Positions 51,760-59,680 of a DNA stretch of 64,000 nt are shown here, piece after piece (the stretch's first letter is position 1; each line of letters opens with the position of its first letter). A program made the position numbers and the translations under genes. The notes under the pieces are model-generated. The model saw only the letters and a program-made list of their open reading frames with translations. It ran no database searches and had not been told where the DNA came from. Source of the DNA: Paracoccaceae bacterium (lineage in GTDB: Bacteria; Pseudomonadota; Alphaproteobacteria; Rhodobacterales; Rhodobacteraceae); assembly GCA_027489355.1 (NCBI GenBank), contig JAIXZY010000039.1, positions 62,001 to 126,000 of the forward strand. Direction: 5' to 3'.

Positions 51760-53571
51760 ATGGCACGCGCACCCCTTCTTCAACTATCCTCGATCTCGCT
51801 GACCTTCGGCGGGAACCCCGTGTTCGACGACCTGTCGCTCACCGTCCAGCCCGGCGACCGCATCGCGCTGGTCGGGCGGAACGGGTCGGGCAAGTCGACG
51901 CTGATGAAGGTGATGGCGGGGCTGGTCGAACCCGACCGCGGCACGCGCACCGTGCCGCCGGGTGTAACCGTGGGCTACATGGAGCAGGAGCCGGACCTTG
52001 CGCGCTTTGCCACCCTGGGCGATTTCGCGGCGTCGCACCTGCCGGAAGGCCAGGACTACCGCCTGGCCGTGGTGGCCGAGGGGCTGAAGTTCAACCCCGA
52101 CACCCCCGTTGCCACCGCGAGCGGGGGCGAACGGCGCCGGGCCGCGCTGGCCAAGCTTCTGGCCGAGGCGCCGGAGCTGATGCTGCTGGACGAACCGACC
52201 AACCACCTGGACATCCAGGCCATCGAATGGCTGGAGCGGGAACTCCTGGACACCCGCGCCGCCTTTGTCCTCATTTCCCACGACCGCGCCTTCCTGCGGG
52301 CGCTGTCGCGCACGACGCTCTGGATCGACCGGGGCGAGGTGCGCCGCCGCGAGGCAGGGTTCGAGAGCTTCGAGGACTGGCGCGAGACGATCTGGGCCGA
52401 AGAGGACGAGGCGCGCCACAAGCTGGACCGCAAGATCAAGCACGAGGCGAAATGGGCGGTCGAGGGGATCAGCGCCCGGCGGAAGCGCAACATGGGGCGC
52501 GTTCGCGCGTTGCAGCAACTGCGCGCCGACCGCGCCGCGCAGATCCGGCGGCAGGGCACGGCGGCGCTGGAGCTGGCCTCGGGTCCGGTCTCGGGCAAGA
52601 AGGTGATCGAGGCCACCGGGCTGACCAAGTCTTACGGCGACAAGCTCATCGTGAAGGACTTCTCCCTGCGCGTCCTGCGCGGCGACCGGGTGGCGTTCGT
52701 CGGGCCGAACGGGGTCGGAAAGACCACGCTTCTCAAGATGTTGACGGGCGACGTTCAACCGGATGCCGGGACCGTGGCCCTGGGAACCAGCCTTGAGATC
52801 GCGGTCTTCGACCAGGCCCGCGCGCGGCTGGACCTTGAGGCCAGCCTTTGGGACAACCTGACGGTGGACCCGCTGATGCGCGTCTCGGGGTCGTCAGACC
52901 AGGTGATGGTGCGCGGCCAGCCAAAGCATGTGGTGGCCTATCTGAAGGACTTCCTCTTCCAGGAGGCCCAGGCCCGCGCGCCGGTCCGCAGCCTTTCGGG
53001 CGGAGAGCGCGCGCGGCTTCTGCTGGCGAAGCTGATGGCCCAGCCGTCGAACCTTCTGATCCTCGACGAACCGACCAACGACCTGGATGTCGAGACGCTG
53101 GACCTCTTGCAGGACATCCTGGGCGAGTATGACGGGACCGTGCTGCTGGTCAGCCACGACCGGGACTTCATCGACCGCATTGCCACCACGACCGTGGCGA
53201 TGGAGGGGGGCGGGCGCGCCAGCGTCTATCCTGGCGGCTGGTCGGATCACGTGAGCCAGCGCCCGCAACCCACGGGTGACGCGCAGAAATCCGTCGCGAA
53301 GCCTGCCGCCGCACCGCCAACCGCAAAGCCGGAAGCCGCCGGCCGCGGCACCGGCCTGTCCTTCACCGAACGCAAGCGCCTCGAGGACCTGCCCGCCGTC
53401 ATCGCCCGGCTGGAATCCGAAATCGCAAAGCTCTCGGACCTGCTGGCCGATGCCGATCTTTTCACCCGTGAGCCGGTCAAATTCCGCAAGGCGACCGAGG
53501 CACTGACCGAGCGGCAGGCCGCGCTTGAGGCGGCAGAAACCGAGTGGCTGGAATTGGCCGACCGCGCGTGA
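51760..53571 (+). CDS. ABC-F type ATPase (Uup-like)
   Basis: A 603-residue soluble double ATPase with no membrane domain. The first half has VGRNGSGKSTLMK, SGGERRRAALAKLL and LLDEPTNHLDIQ; the second has VGPNGVGKTTLLK, LSGGERARLLLAKLM and ILDEPTNDLD. A coiled-coil C-terminal region (LTERKRLEDLPAVIARLESEIAKLSDLL-like) follows, as in Uup. ABC-F proteins act on ribosomes or DNA. The start MARAPLLQLSSISLTFGG fits the family. It could also be called an EttA/YheS relative. Confidence 0.92.
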   Translation: MARAPLLQLSSISLTFGGNPVFDDLSLTVQPGDRIALVGRNGSGKSTLMKVMAGLVEPDRGTRTVPPGVTVGYMEQEPDLARFATLGDFAASHLPEGQDYRLAVVAEGLKFNPDTPVATASGGERRRAALAKLLAEAPELMLLDEPTNHLDIQAIEWLERELLDTRAAFVLISHDRAFLRALSRTTLWIDRGEVRRREAGFESFEDWRETIWAEEDEARHKLDRKIKHEAKWAVEGISARRKRNMGRVRALQQLRADRAAQIRRQGTAALELASGPVSGKKVIEATGLTKSYGDKLIVKDFSLRVLRGDRVAFVGPNGVGKTTLLKMLTGDVQPDAGTVALGTSLEIAVFDQARARLDLEASLWDNLTVDPLMRVSGSSDQVMVRGQPKHVVAYLKDFLFQEAQARAPVRSLSGGERARLLLAKLMAQPSNLLILDEPTNDLDVETLDLLQDILGEYDGTVLLVSHDRDFIDRIATTTVAMEGGGRASVYPGGWSDHVSQRPQPTGDAQKSVAKPAAAPPTAKPEAAGRGTGLSFTERKRLEDLPAVIARLESEIAKLSDLLADADLFTREPVKFRKATEALTERQAALEAAETEWLELADRA

Positions 53572-53765
53572 CGCGTGGAACCGGCGAGTCCTGGCCCAAA
53601 ACGGTCGGGTTCCTCGGCGGGAGGCCGCCACATCTTTTCCCGCGCGATCAACCACGCGTGAGAGGCGATTGAACTTCCGCGCCCCGCTGCCCATTCCCTC
53701 TTCGAGCCGACCGGAACTCGACCGCGCTGACGGGCGTTAGGGTCGGCCAGAACAAGGAGACAGAA

Positions 53766-54365
53766 ATGAAAACTATCGCAGCATTGATCGCGACTGCAGC
53801 CCTGACCGCTCCGGCCTTCGCTGGCGGCCCGGTTGCCGTTGCCGAGGAACCGGCCATCGTTCCGGCGGCCGAGCCCTATGTCGCCCCCGGCCTCGACTGG
53901 TCGGGCGCCTATGTCGGTGGCCAGTTGGGCTATGGCGACGTCGATTCGAACGGCGCGGGTCTGGACGGCAATGGCTGGCTGGGCGGTGTGCACGCCGGCT
54001 ATCGCTGGGACCTGGGCAGCTGGGTCGCCGGCACCGAACTGAGCTGGGACAAGGCGTCCATCGACCTGGGCGACGTGGCGGGCGACGAGCTTGACAGCGT
54101 GGCCGCGCTGAAGCTGACCGCTGGCCGCGAGATTGGCAACAGCCTGGTCTACGGTGCGCTCGGCATGGCGCAGGCCAATGCCACCGTCGGCGGCGCGGAT
54201 CTGAGCGACACCGGCCTCGTTTACGGTCTGGGCTTCGACTATGCGGTGAATGACCGCTGGACCGTCGGCGGCGAAGTGCTGCAGCACAATTTCGACGACT
54301 TCGACGGCAGCGGCGTGGACGTCGACGCGACGACGGTCAAGGCCAAGGTCGCGCTTCAGTTCTGA
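53766..54365 (+). CDS. Outer membrane beta-barrel protein, paralogue 2
   Basis: A 199-residue protein with signal peptide MKTIAALIATAALTAPAFA, then GGPVAVAEEPAIVPAAEPYVAPGLDWSGAYVGGQLGYGD and a C-terminus KAKVALQF ending in Phe. It shares the N-terminal GGPVAVA.EP and DWSG pattern with the protein at 35786, so they are paralogues 18 kb apart. The glycine/tyrosine-rich beta-strands fit an eight-stranded barrel. The function is unknown. Confidence 0.85.
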   Translation: MKTIAALIATAALTAPAFAGGPVAVAEEPAIVPAAEPYVAPGLDWSGAYVGGQLGYGDVDSNGAGLDGNGWLGGVHAGYRWDLGSWVAGTELSWDKASIDLGDVAGDELDSVAALKLTAGREIGNSLVYGALGMAQANATVGGADLSDTGLVYGLGFDYAVNDRWTVGGEVLQHNFDDFDGSGVDVDATTVKAKVALQF

Positions 54366-54404
54366 TCCCGACCTGCGCGGCGCGGTTTTCTCCCGCGCCG
54401 CACA

Positions 54405-54875
54405 TCACTCGCAGGGCGATGGCCGCAGAAGGAAACTGCGGTCGTCGCCCTTGTCGCGTTCCAGGGTCACGAAGCCGGTCTCGTTTTCAAAGGACATGCC
54501 CAGGCTTGATACCGTGACCAGGACGGCGCCGCCCTTCGCCTCTTGCACGGTGAAGCCGCCCGCGTCGCCTTCAAGCCCGCAGTAAAGCTGGCCGCCTTCG
54601 TTCTCGCAGTAGCCATAGCCTTCGAAGCTGCCGCCGTCCCGGCCGCGCAGGTCGACTTCGACATGCAGTCCCAGGAAGGGATCGGCGATCTGGAAATCAG
54701 GGCTGAGCCGGATGGCGATGACACGCTGGGCGGGATGCTGCACCAGATGACCCTGCGCATAGAGACGGGCATAGCAGGCAGTCTTATCGGGGAACATCCG
54801 GTCTTGCGGACTTTGAGCCAGCGCAGGCGGTGCAAGCATCAGCATCGCCGCGCAGATCGCTGAACGGACTACCAT
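54405..54875 (-). CDS. Exported hypothetical protein
   Basis: A 156-residue protein with signal peptide MVVRSAICAAMLMLAPPALA and cysteines in KTACYARLY, GYCENEGGQLYCGL and a C-terminal SPCE. It begins 7 bases inside the TPM-domain gene end, on the same strand, so the two are coupled. I do not recognise the domain. A possible small beta-structure is suggested by FLGLHVEVDLRGRDGGSFEGYG. Confidence 0.7.
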   Translation of the reverse strand: MVVRSAICAAMLMLAPPALAQSPQDRMFPDKTACYARLYAQGHLVQHPAQRVIAIRLSPDFQIADPFLGLHVEVDLRGRDGGSFEGYGYCENEGGQLYCGLEGDAGGFTVQEAKGGAVLVTVSSLGMSFENETGFVTLERDKGDDRSFLLRPSPCE

Positions 54876-55771
54876 TTCCCGCTTGCTCCGCCGCCCGACG
54901 ACCGCCCGCCGCCAAAGCCCCGGCTGCCGCCGGAGGACCGGCTGCCCCTGCTGCCGAAGGTGTTCTCCCGGCCGATCGACCGGCGCGAGGAAAAGCTGAT
55001 GGGAAAGGACTTGTGGTCGTTGAAACCGCAGGTCGAGCAGGTCAGGTGCTGCATCCCCAGCCCCGTCTCGCCCCGGCTGGGCTGCTCGATCACTTCGCGG
55101 GTCCGCTCCAGCGTCTGCCCGCCGCAGTTCGGGCAGGTCCGGCGCGCGCGCCGGTTGCGCCAGACGCCGAAACCGGCCAGCCCGACCACCGCCCCGACGC
55201 CAAGAAGGCCGGTCATGGCCCCCGACCCGTCCGCACCCGTCTCGAAGCCGTCCGTCACCGAAACCGGGGTCCCCGCCAGGAAGGGGTCGATCAGGCGTTC
55301 GCGGGACGAGACGATGCCGGCCTCGATCCCCTCGGCATAGTTGCCGTCGCGCAAGGGGGGCAGGACGGCGGTCGACAGCACCCGCGCCGCGCGTCCGTCG
55401 TAGACCGGGTCATAGCCCGCCCCAAGCGCGATCCGCGCCTCGCGGCCCTGGGTGTCCAGCAGGAGCAGGATCCCGTCATTGCGGGTGGCATCCCCCACGC
55501 CCCAGGCGTTGAAAAGTGCCTTGCCATAGGCCTCGATCCCCATCCCGGCACCGCCCTGACTGGCGACGCCGGGCAGGGTGACGACGACCATGTGGACGCC
55601 CGTCGCGGTGCGCGTCTCGTCCAGAAGGCGCGAGATGCGGCCCTCGGCCGTGGCGTCAAGCACGTCAGCGAAGTCCGAGACGGTGTCGCTCAGCGGTTGC
55701 GGAAGGTCCTGGGCCAGGACCGGGGTGGAAAGAGTTGCGACAAGGGTTAACGCAAGGGACCGGAGGAACAT
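54869..55771 (-). CDS. TPM-domain membrane protein (YgcG-like)
   Basis: A 300-residue protein with signal peptide MFLRSLALTLVATLSTPVLA and a periplasmic TPM domain: VSDFADVLDATAEGRISRLLDETRTATGVHMVVVTLPG and FNAWGVGDATRNDGILLLLD. A single membrane segment near residue 185 (AMTGLLGVGAVVGLAGFGVW) leads to a cytoplasmic zinc-ribbon-like region (CPNCGG and CSTCGF). The tail is Gly/Ser/Arg rich (GFGGGRSSGGGASGKW). The family includes plant Psb32, which is linked to photosystem repair; the role here is unknown. Confidence 0.85.
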   Translation of the reverse strand: MFLRSLALTLVATLSTPVLAQDLPQPLSDTVSDFADVLDATAEGRISRLLDETRTATGVHMVVVTLPGVASQGGAGMGIEAYGKALFNAWGVGDATRNDGILLLLDTQGREARIALGAGYDPVYDGRAARVLSTAVLPPLRDGNYAEGIEAGIVSSRERLIDPFLAGTPVSVTDGFETGADGSGAMTGLLGVGAVVGLAGFGVWRNRRARRTCPNCGGQTLERTREVIEQPSRGETGLGMQHLTCSTCGFNDHKSFPISFSSRRSIGRENTFGSRGSRSSGGSRGFGGGRSSGGGASGKW

Positions 55772-57153
55772 GATGCAAGCATTTCTTGAACTGTCTTTGC
55801 GATCAGCATGACATCTTCGCGCGTACAGTCAAACGATCCGACCTGAACCCGGATCGCAAAGCGCCCGTCGACGCGGGTCTGGGTCAGATAGATCCGGCCA
55901 TCGTCGTTGATCCGCTGCAAAAGCGCCTCGGTCGCGGCGTCTGTTTCCAAAGCGAAGCTGAAGAGCGACAGGCGCGGCTCGGTCACGATCCGGACGCCGG
56001 GCAGGGCGGCAAGCTGGTCGCGCGCTTCCAGGGCCCAGGCGACATGGGCGCGAATCTTCTCGCGCAGCCCTTCCAGCCCATAGGCCCGCAGCACGAACCA
56101 CAGTTTCAGCGCGCGGAACCGGCGGCCCAGCGGCACGGTCCATTCGTTGAAGTTGACGATCTCCTCACGGCCCGCCGTTTCCAGGTAGGTCGGGCGCAGC
56201 CCCAGCGTGCGCACCTGGGCGCCGGGATCGCGCAGGAACTGGATCGAACAATCGAACTGCGCGCCAAGCCACTTGTGCGGGTTGAAGACGATGGAATCGG
56301 CTGCCTCGATCCCGGCCCAGAGCGCGCGGAACTCGGGGCAGATCATCGCGCTCCCGGCCCAGGCGGCATCGACGTGGACGGGCAGGCCCTCGTCATGGGC
56401 AACCGCGATGCACGCGCCGATCCGGTCGAAGGCCCCCACCGAAGTCCCGCCCGCGCAGAGGATCACGCCCGCGGGCTGCAACCCCGCCGCGCGGTCGACC
56501 CCGATTGCCGCCCGCAGCGCCTCGGCGGTCATGGCGCGGTCGGCGTCCGTCGCCACCTTCACCAGGTTGCGCTGACCGATCCCCGCCACCCGGATCGCCT
56601 TGTCCACCGAGGAATGGGTCTCGGCGCTGGCGTAGAAGCGCAGGACGGGCGCCCGCGAGAGGCCCTCGTCCAGCCCGGCCCAGTCGAGCGCCTTTTCCCG
56701 CATGGTCAGGACCGCCGACAGCGTCGCATTGGTCGCCGAGTCGTGGATCGTGCCAGTGAAGCCCTCCGGCAGCCCGACCGCCTGGCGCAGCCAGTCGACC
56801 ATCACCTGCTCGACCTCGGTCGCGGCGGGCGACGTCTGCCAGATCAACGCGTTGCAGGCCATCGCGTTCACCAGCTGCTCGGCCAGCATCGAGGCAGGGG
56901 CGGCGTTGGCCGGGAAATAGGCGAAGAAGCGCGGGTGCTGCCAATGCGTCATCCCGTCCGGCACGATGCGCTCGAAGTCGGACCAGATCGCCTCGATCGG
57001 CTCGGCCGTCTCGGGCGGGACAGGGGGTAGCTGCCGCGCCACCGCGCCCGGCACCAGCGGCGCGCGCACCGGGCGGTCGCGCAAGGTGGCGTGGTAGTCC
57101 GCCGCCCAGTCGGCAGCCCGCTTCGACCAGTGCCGCAAGCCCTCGTGATCCAT
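55747..57153 (-). CDS. PLP-dependent decarboxylase (group II, aromatic-L-amino-acid type)
   Basis: A 468-residue enzyme of the DDC/TDC group. The PLP lysine is K294 in VFNPHKWLGAQF, D262 is in VHVDAAWAGSAM, and H180 is in SAETHSS. YFPANAAPASMLAEQLVNAMACN is a family block near residue 80. Substrates of the group are aromatic amino acids such as tryptophan or tyrosine; the choice here is not determined. I start at MDHEGLRHWSKRAADW. Its stop lies 25 bases inside the TPM gene, so they may be cotranscribed. Confidence 0.9.
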   Translation of the reverse strand: MDHEGLRHWSKRAADWAADYHATLRDRPVRAPLVPGAVARQLPPVPPETAEPIEAIWSDFERIVPDGMTHWQHPRFFAYFPANAAPASMLAEQLVNAMACNALIWQTSPAATEVEQVMVDWLRQAVGLPEGFTGTIHDSATNATLSAVLTMREKALDWAGLDEGLSRAPVLRFYASAETHSSVDKAIRVAGIGQRNLVKVATDADRAMTAEALRAAIGVDRAAGLQPAGVILCAGGTSVGAFDRIGACIAVAHDEGLPVHVDAAWAGSAMICPEFRALWAGIEAADSIVFNPHKWLGAQFDCSIQFLRDPGAQVRTLGLRPTYLETAGREEIVNFNEWTVPLGRRFRALKLWFVLRAYGLEGLREKIRAHVAWALEARDQLAALPGVRIVTEPRLSLFSFALETDAATEALLQRINDDGRIYLTQTRVDGRFAIRVQVGSFDCTREDVMLIAKTVQEMLASCSSGPLR

Positions 57154-57307
57154 GCCTGTCCCCCTTCGTTTCGGCGTGGTGAAAGCATGTCGCCGGAAAA
57201 ACGGCAAGGTTCCACCGCCGCGCCGACACGCAAGCTCCTTTTTCCGGCCATCAGGATTGGGTAAGGGGGGCGCCACAAGACCGGTCGCGTCCAGTTCGAG
57301 AGGTTCC

Positions 57308-57925
57308 ATGTCACTGTCCCGCCGCGCCGCCCTTCTGGGGCTTACCGCCACGTTGCTTGCTGCCTGCGTCGGCGGCGGCGCCTTCAAGACCGATTACACG
57401 CCCGTCCCGCCCGAAGCCGCCGCCGCCTGGCGTCTGGCGGAGGTGCGGGTGGATGTGCCCAAGTCCCTGACCGTGTCCGAGGCCAAGACGCTGCTGCCCA
57501 AGGCCGACATCGTCTGGCGCGAGGACCCGCTGGGCGACCGCCATGCCCAGGTCGGCAAGATCATCGAAACCGCCGTCCTGCGCGGTGCACAGGGTCTGAA
57601 GGGCACGCGCCCGGTGATCCTCGACATCACGGTTACGCGTTTCCACGCTCTGACCTTCGAGGCCGAGCAGTCGAACAGAGACTGGGGCGTGCACAACATC
57701 GATCTCGTCGCGCGCGTGCTGGATGCCAAGACCGGCGCGGTGATCCTTCCGGCGACCCCGATCCGGGCCGAGACGCCCGCCTTCTCGGGCGCGAAGATGA
57801 AGGAACTGCGCCGTCAGGGGCAAAGCCAGAAGTCGATCATCACCAATCACGTCGCGGCGACCATCGCGGGCTGGCTTGGCCTTGGCCCCGACAATCGCGG
57901 CACCTTCAGCCGTCAGGGAAACTGA
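57308..57925 (+). CDS. Lipoprotein of unknown function (DUF6778-like)
   Basis: A 205-residue protein with an N-terminal SRRAALLGLTATLLAAC signal, in which the twin-arginine-like SRR and LLAAC lipobox suggest a lipoprotein. Later blocks include RLAEVRVDVPKSLTVSEAKTLLPKADIVWREDPLGDR and RPVILDITVTRFHALTFE. It resembles a Rhodobacteraceae family I recall as DUF6778. Function unknown. A strong hairpin follows the stop. Confidence 0.75.
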   Translation: MSLSRRAALLGLTATLLAACVGGGAFKTDYTPVPPEAAAAWRLAEVRVDVPKSLTVSEAKTLLPKADIVWREDPLGDRHAQVGKIIETAVLRGAQGLKGTRPVILDITVTRFHALTFEAEQSNRDWGVHNIDLVARVLDAKTGAVILPATPIRAETPAFSGAKMKELRRQGQSQKSIITNHVAATIAGWLGLGPDNRGTFSRQGN

Positions 57926-57931
57926 CGCGCC

Positions 57932-57961
57932 GGCAGGCCGCCCTGCGCCGGGCGGCCTGCC
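57932..57961 (+). terminator. Strong hairpin after the lipoprotein gene
   Basis: An 11-base perfect stem, GGCAGGCCGCC and GGCGGCCTGCC, with an 8-base loop, 6 bases after the stop. There is no T-tract. Confidence 0.7.
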
Positions 57962-58051
57962 AAGTCCGCAGACGACCCGCCCGGAGCGCCCGCCGGGCAG
58001 AGGACGGAATTTCCTTTGCGGGGCCGGGGGCAGTGATGTATGTCTGCGCCC

Positions 58052-58096
58052 ATGACGACATTGCGCAACATCTGCATCTGCTGCATTACCCGCTGA
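58052..58096 (+). CDS. Candidate Cys-rich leader peptide of cysS (14 aa)
   Basis: A short open frame reading MTTLRNICICCITR, followed by TGA, ending 83 bases before the cysS ATG. Three cysteine codons (Cys-Ile-Cys-Cys) are clustered at positions 8-11, an arrangement known in leader peptides that sense charged tRNA by ribosome stalling. Its ribosome site is weak, and a second, longer frame (ATG at 58036) overlaps it. The neighbouring gene encodes the enzyme that charges tRNA-Cys, which is the main support. Function is inference. Confidence 0.45.
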   Translation: MTTLRNICICCITR

Positions 58097-58103
58097 CTTC
58101 GGT

Positions 58104-58155
58104 CGCGCGGGCGCTTCGTCATTCCCCATCGGATTGAAAAGCCACCCCGCGCGGG
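58104..58155 (+). promoter_or_regulatory. Candidate attenuator stems between leader and cysS
   Basis: CGCGCGGG (58104-58111) can pair with CCCGCGCG (58146-58153). The second segment is also a self-palindrome (CCCGCGCGGG, 58146-58155), so mutually exclusive structures are possible. Such switching would suit a leader-peptide control. No T-tract follows, so the mode could be translational or Rho-dependent. Confidence 0.35.
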
Positions 58156-58179
58156 ATGCCGCGTGTGATAGGGACTGAC

Positions 58180-59577
58180 ATGGTGACGATCCGCCTGACC
58201 AATTCGAAGACGCGCCGGAAAGAGGAGTTCCGGCCGATCGACCCGTCGGACGTGCGGATGTATGTCTGCGGCCCCACCGTCTATGACCGCGCGCATCTGG
58301 GCAACGCGCGTCCGGTGGTGGTGTTCGACACGCTCTACCGGCTCCTCCGCCACGTCTACGGGCCGGACCATGTCACCTATGTCCGCAACTTCACCGACGT
58401 CGACGACAAGATCAACGCCGAGGCTTTGCGGCGGCAGAAGGCGGGCGCTTCCGGCACGCTGGAGGAGCTGATCCACCAGCGGACCGAAGAGACCATCGCC
58501 TGGTATGACGCCGACATGGACGCGCTCGGGGCCTTGCGGCCCAACCATGAACCCCGCGCGACGGAGTTCATCGGCCAGATGATCGCCATGACCGAGGGGC
58601 TGATCGCCTCCGGCCACGCCTATGCGGTCGAGGGGCACGTCCTGTTCCGGGTCCGCAGCTACAAGGACTACGGCAACCTCTCGGGCCGGTCGGTGGACGA
58701 CATGATCGCGGGCGCGCGGGTCGAGGTAGCTCCGTTCAAGGAAGACCCGATGGATTTCGTGCTGTGGAAGCCGTCCTCGGGTGAGGAACCGGGGTGGGAG
58801 TCGCCCTGGGGCAAGGGGCGGCCGGGCTGGCACATCGAATGCTCGGCGATGGCGCATGAGCTTCTGGGGGAGTCGTTCGACATCCACGGCGGGGGCCTGG
58901 ACCTGCAATTCCCGCATCATGAGAACGAGATCGCTCAAAGCGCCTGCGCCCATCCGCACGGCGATTTTGCGCATTACTGGCTGCACAACGAGATGCTGCA
59001 GGTCGAGGGGAAGAAGATGTCCAAGTCATTGGGCAACTTCTTCACGGTGCGGGATTTGCTGGATCAGGGCATCCCGGGCGAGGTGATCCGCTTCGTCTTC
59101 CTGATGACGCATTACCGCAGTCCGATGGACTGGACGGCCGAGAAGGCACGTCAGGCCCAAGCGACGCTGCGGAAGTTTTATCTGCTGGCTTCCGAGGCAT
59201 TGGACAATGTCGGGCCGTACATTGGCGTCACAAATGCCCTGGCTGACGATCTCAACACAGCGCAGGCGGTATACGAACTACATCAGCTTGCAAATGCTGG
59301 CGATACGCCAAATCTGCGAGCAAGCCTTCGTCTGCTTGGCTTCATGGATAATGGCGTCCCTGAATGGGCAAGGTCACCAGTCGTCGATTTGACGGGCCAG
59401 ACCGAACGACTGATTGAACTTCGTAACGCCGCGATGGCAAGCAAGGACTTCTCGGCCGTCGATGCGCTGAAGTCGGCACTGATCGCCGCCGGGGTCGAGG
59501 TGCGGATGTCCAAGGCGGGCGTTGAGCTTGTCCCCGGTCCCGACTTCGACCCGGCCAAGCTGGAGGCGCTCCAATGA
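58180..59577 (+). CDS. cysS: Cysteinyl-tRNA synthetase
   Basis: A 465-residue class I synthetase that charges tRNA-Cys. Zinc-ligand Cys30 is in [19 protein letters not shown]; the HIGH-type motif is HLGN at 39-42, and KMSKS is at 279-283. The block [35 protein letters not shown] is the family centre. I prefer the ATG at 58180, with AGGG upstream, over the ATG at 58156. Codon use changes between about 59200 and 59455, residues 341-425, which are markedly AT-richer (two counted lines at 53-55% GC against 65% just before). A Cys-rich leader lies upstream. Confidence 0.95.
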   Translation: MVTIRLTNSKTRRKEEFRPIDPSDVRMYVCGPTVYDRAHLGNARPVVVFDTLYRLLRHVYGPDHVTYVRNFTDVDDKINAEALRRQKAGASGTLEELIHQRTEETIAWYDADMDALGALRPNHEPRATEFIGQMIAMTEGLIASGHAYAVEGHVLFRVRSYKDYGNLSGRSVDDMIAGARVEVAPFKEDPMDFVLWKPSSGEEPGWESPWGKGRPGWHIECSAMAHELLGESFDIHGGGLDLQFPHHENEIAQSACAHPHGDFAHYWLHNEMLQVEGKKMSKSLGNFFTVRDLLDQGIPGEVIRFVFLMTHYRSPMDWTAEKARQAQATLRKFYLLASEALDNVGPYIGVTNALADDLNTAQAVYELHQLANAGDTPNLRASLRLLGFMDNGVPEWARSPVVDLTGQTERLIELRNAAMASKDFSAVDALKSALIAAGVEVRMSKAGVELVPGPDFDPAKLEALQ

Positions 59578-59604
59578 CCTGCAGGAAAGCCGTTCCCGCA
59601 AAGG

Positions 59605-59620
59605 TTAACACCACCTTAAC
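59605..59620 (+). promoter_or_regulatory. CtrA-type box TTAA-N7-TTAAC upstream of cimA
   Basis: The sequence TTAACACCACCTTAAC fits the alphaproteobacterial CtrA consensus TTAA-N7-TTAAC exactly. It ends 60 bases before the cimA start. A single site of this kind can occur by chance, and cimA is not a classic CtrA target, so this is a weak call. Confidence 0.4.
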
Positions 59621-59661
59621 AAAAAAATACAAGCCATTGGCATTACCAGGCTTTTCCAATC

Positions 59662-59676
59662 TGTCCACCGTGGACG
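59662..59676. repeat. Dispersed palindrome, core copy D
   Basis: TGTCCACCGTGGACG, the core palindrome of the element with one change at the last base, 4 bases before the cimA ATG. As in the other copies there is TTG about 25 bases before it. The long flanking parts are not obviously conserved here. Confidence 0.5.
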
Positions 59677-59680
59677 CACC

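Noticed and set aside
58036-58134. An alternative leader frame (ATG at 58036, about 32 codons) before cysS
   Set aside because: It has a slightly better upstream G-rich stretch, but the sequence (MYVCAHDDIAQ...) has no codon cluster. I kept the 14-codon Cys-rich frame as the more telling candidate; translation data would decide.
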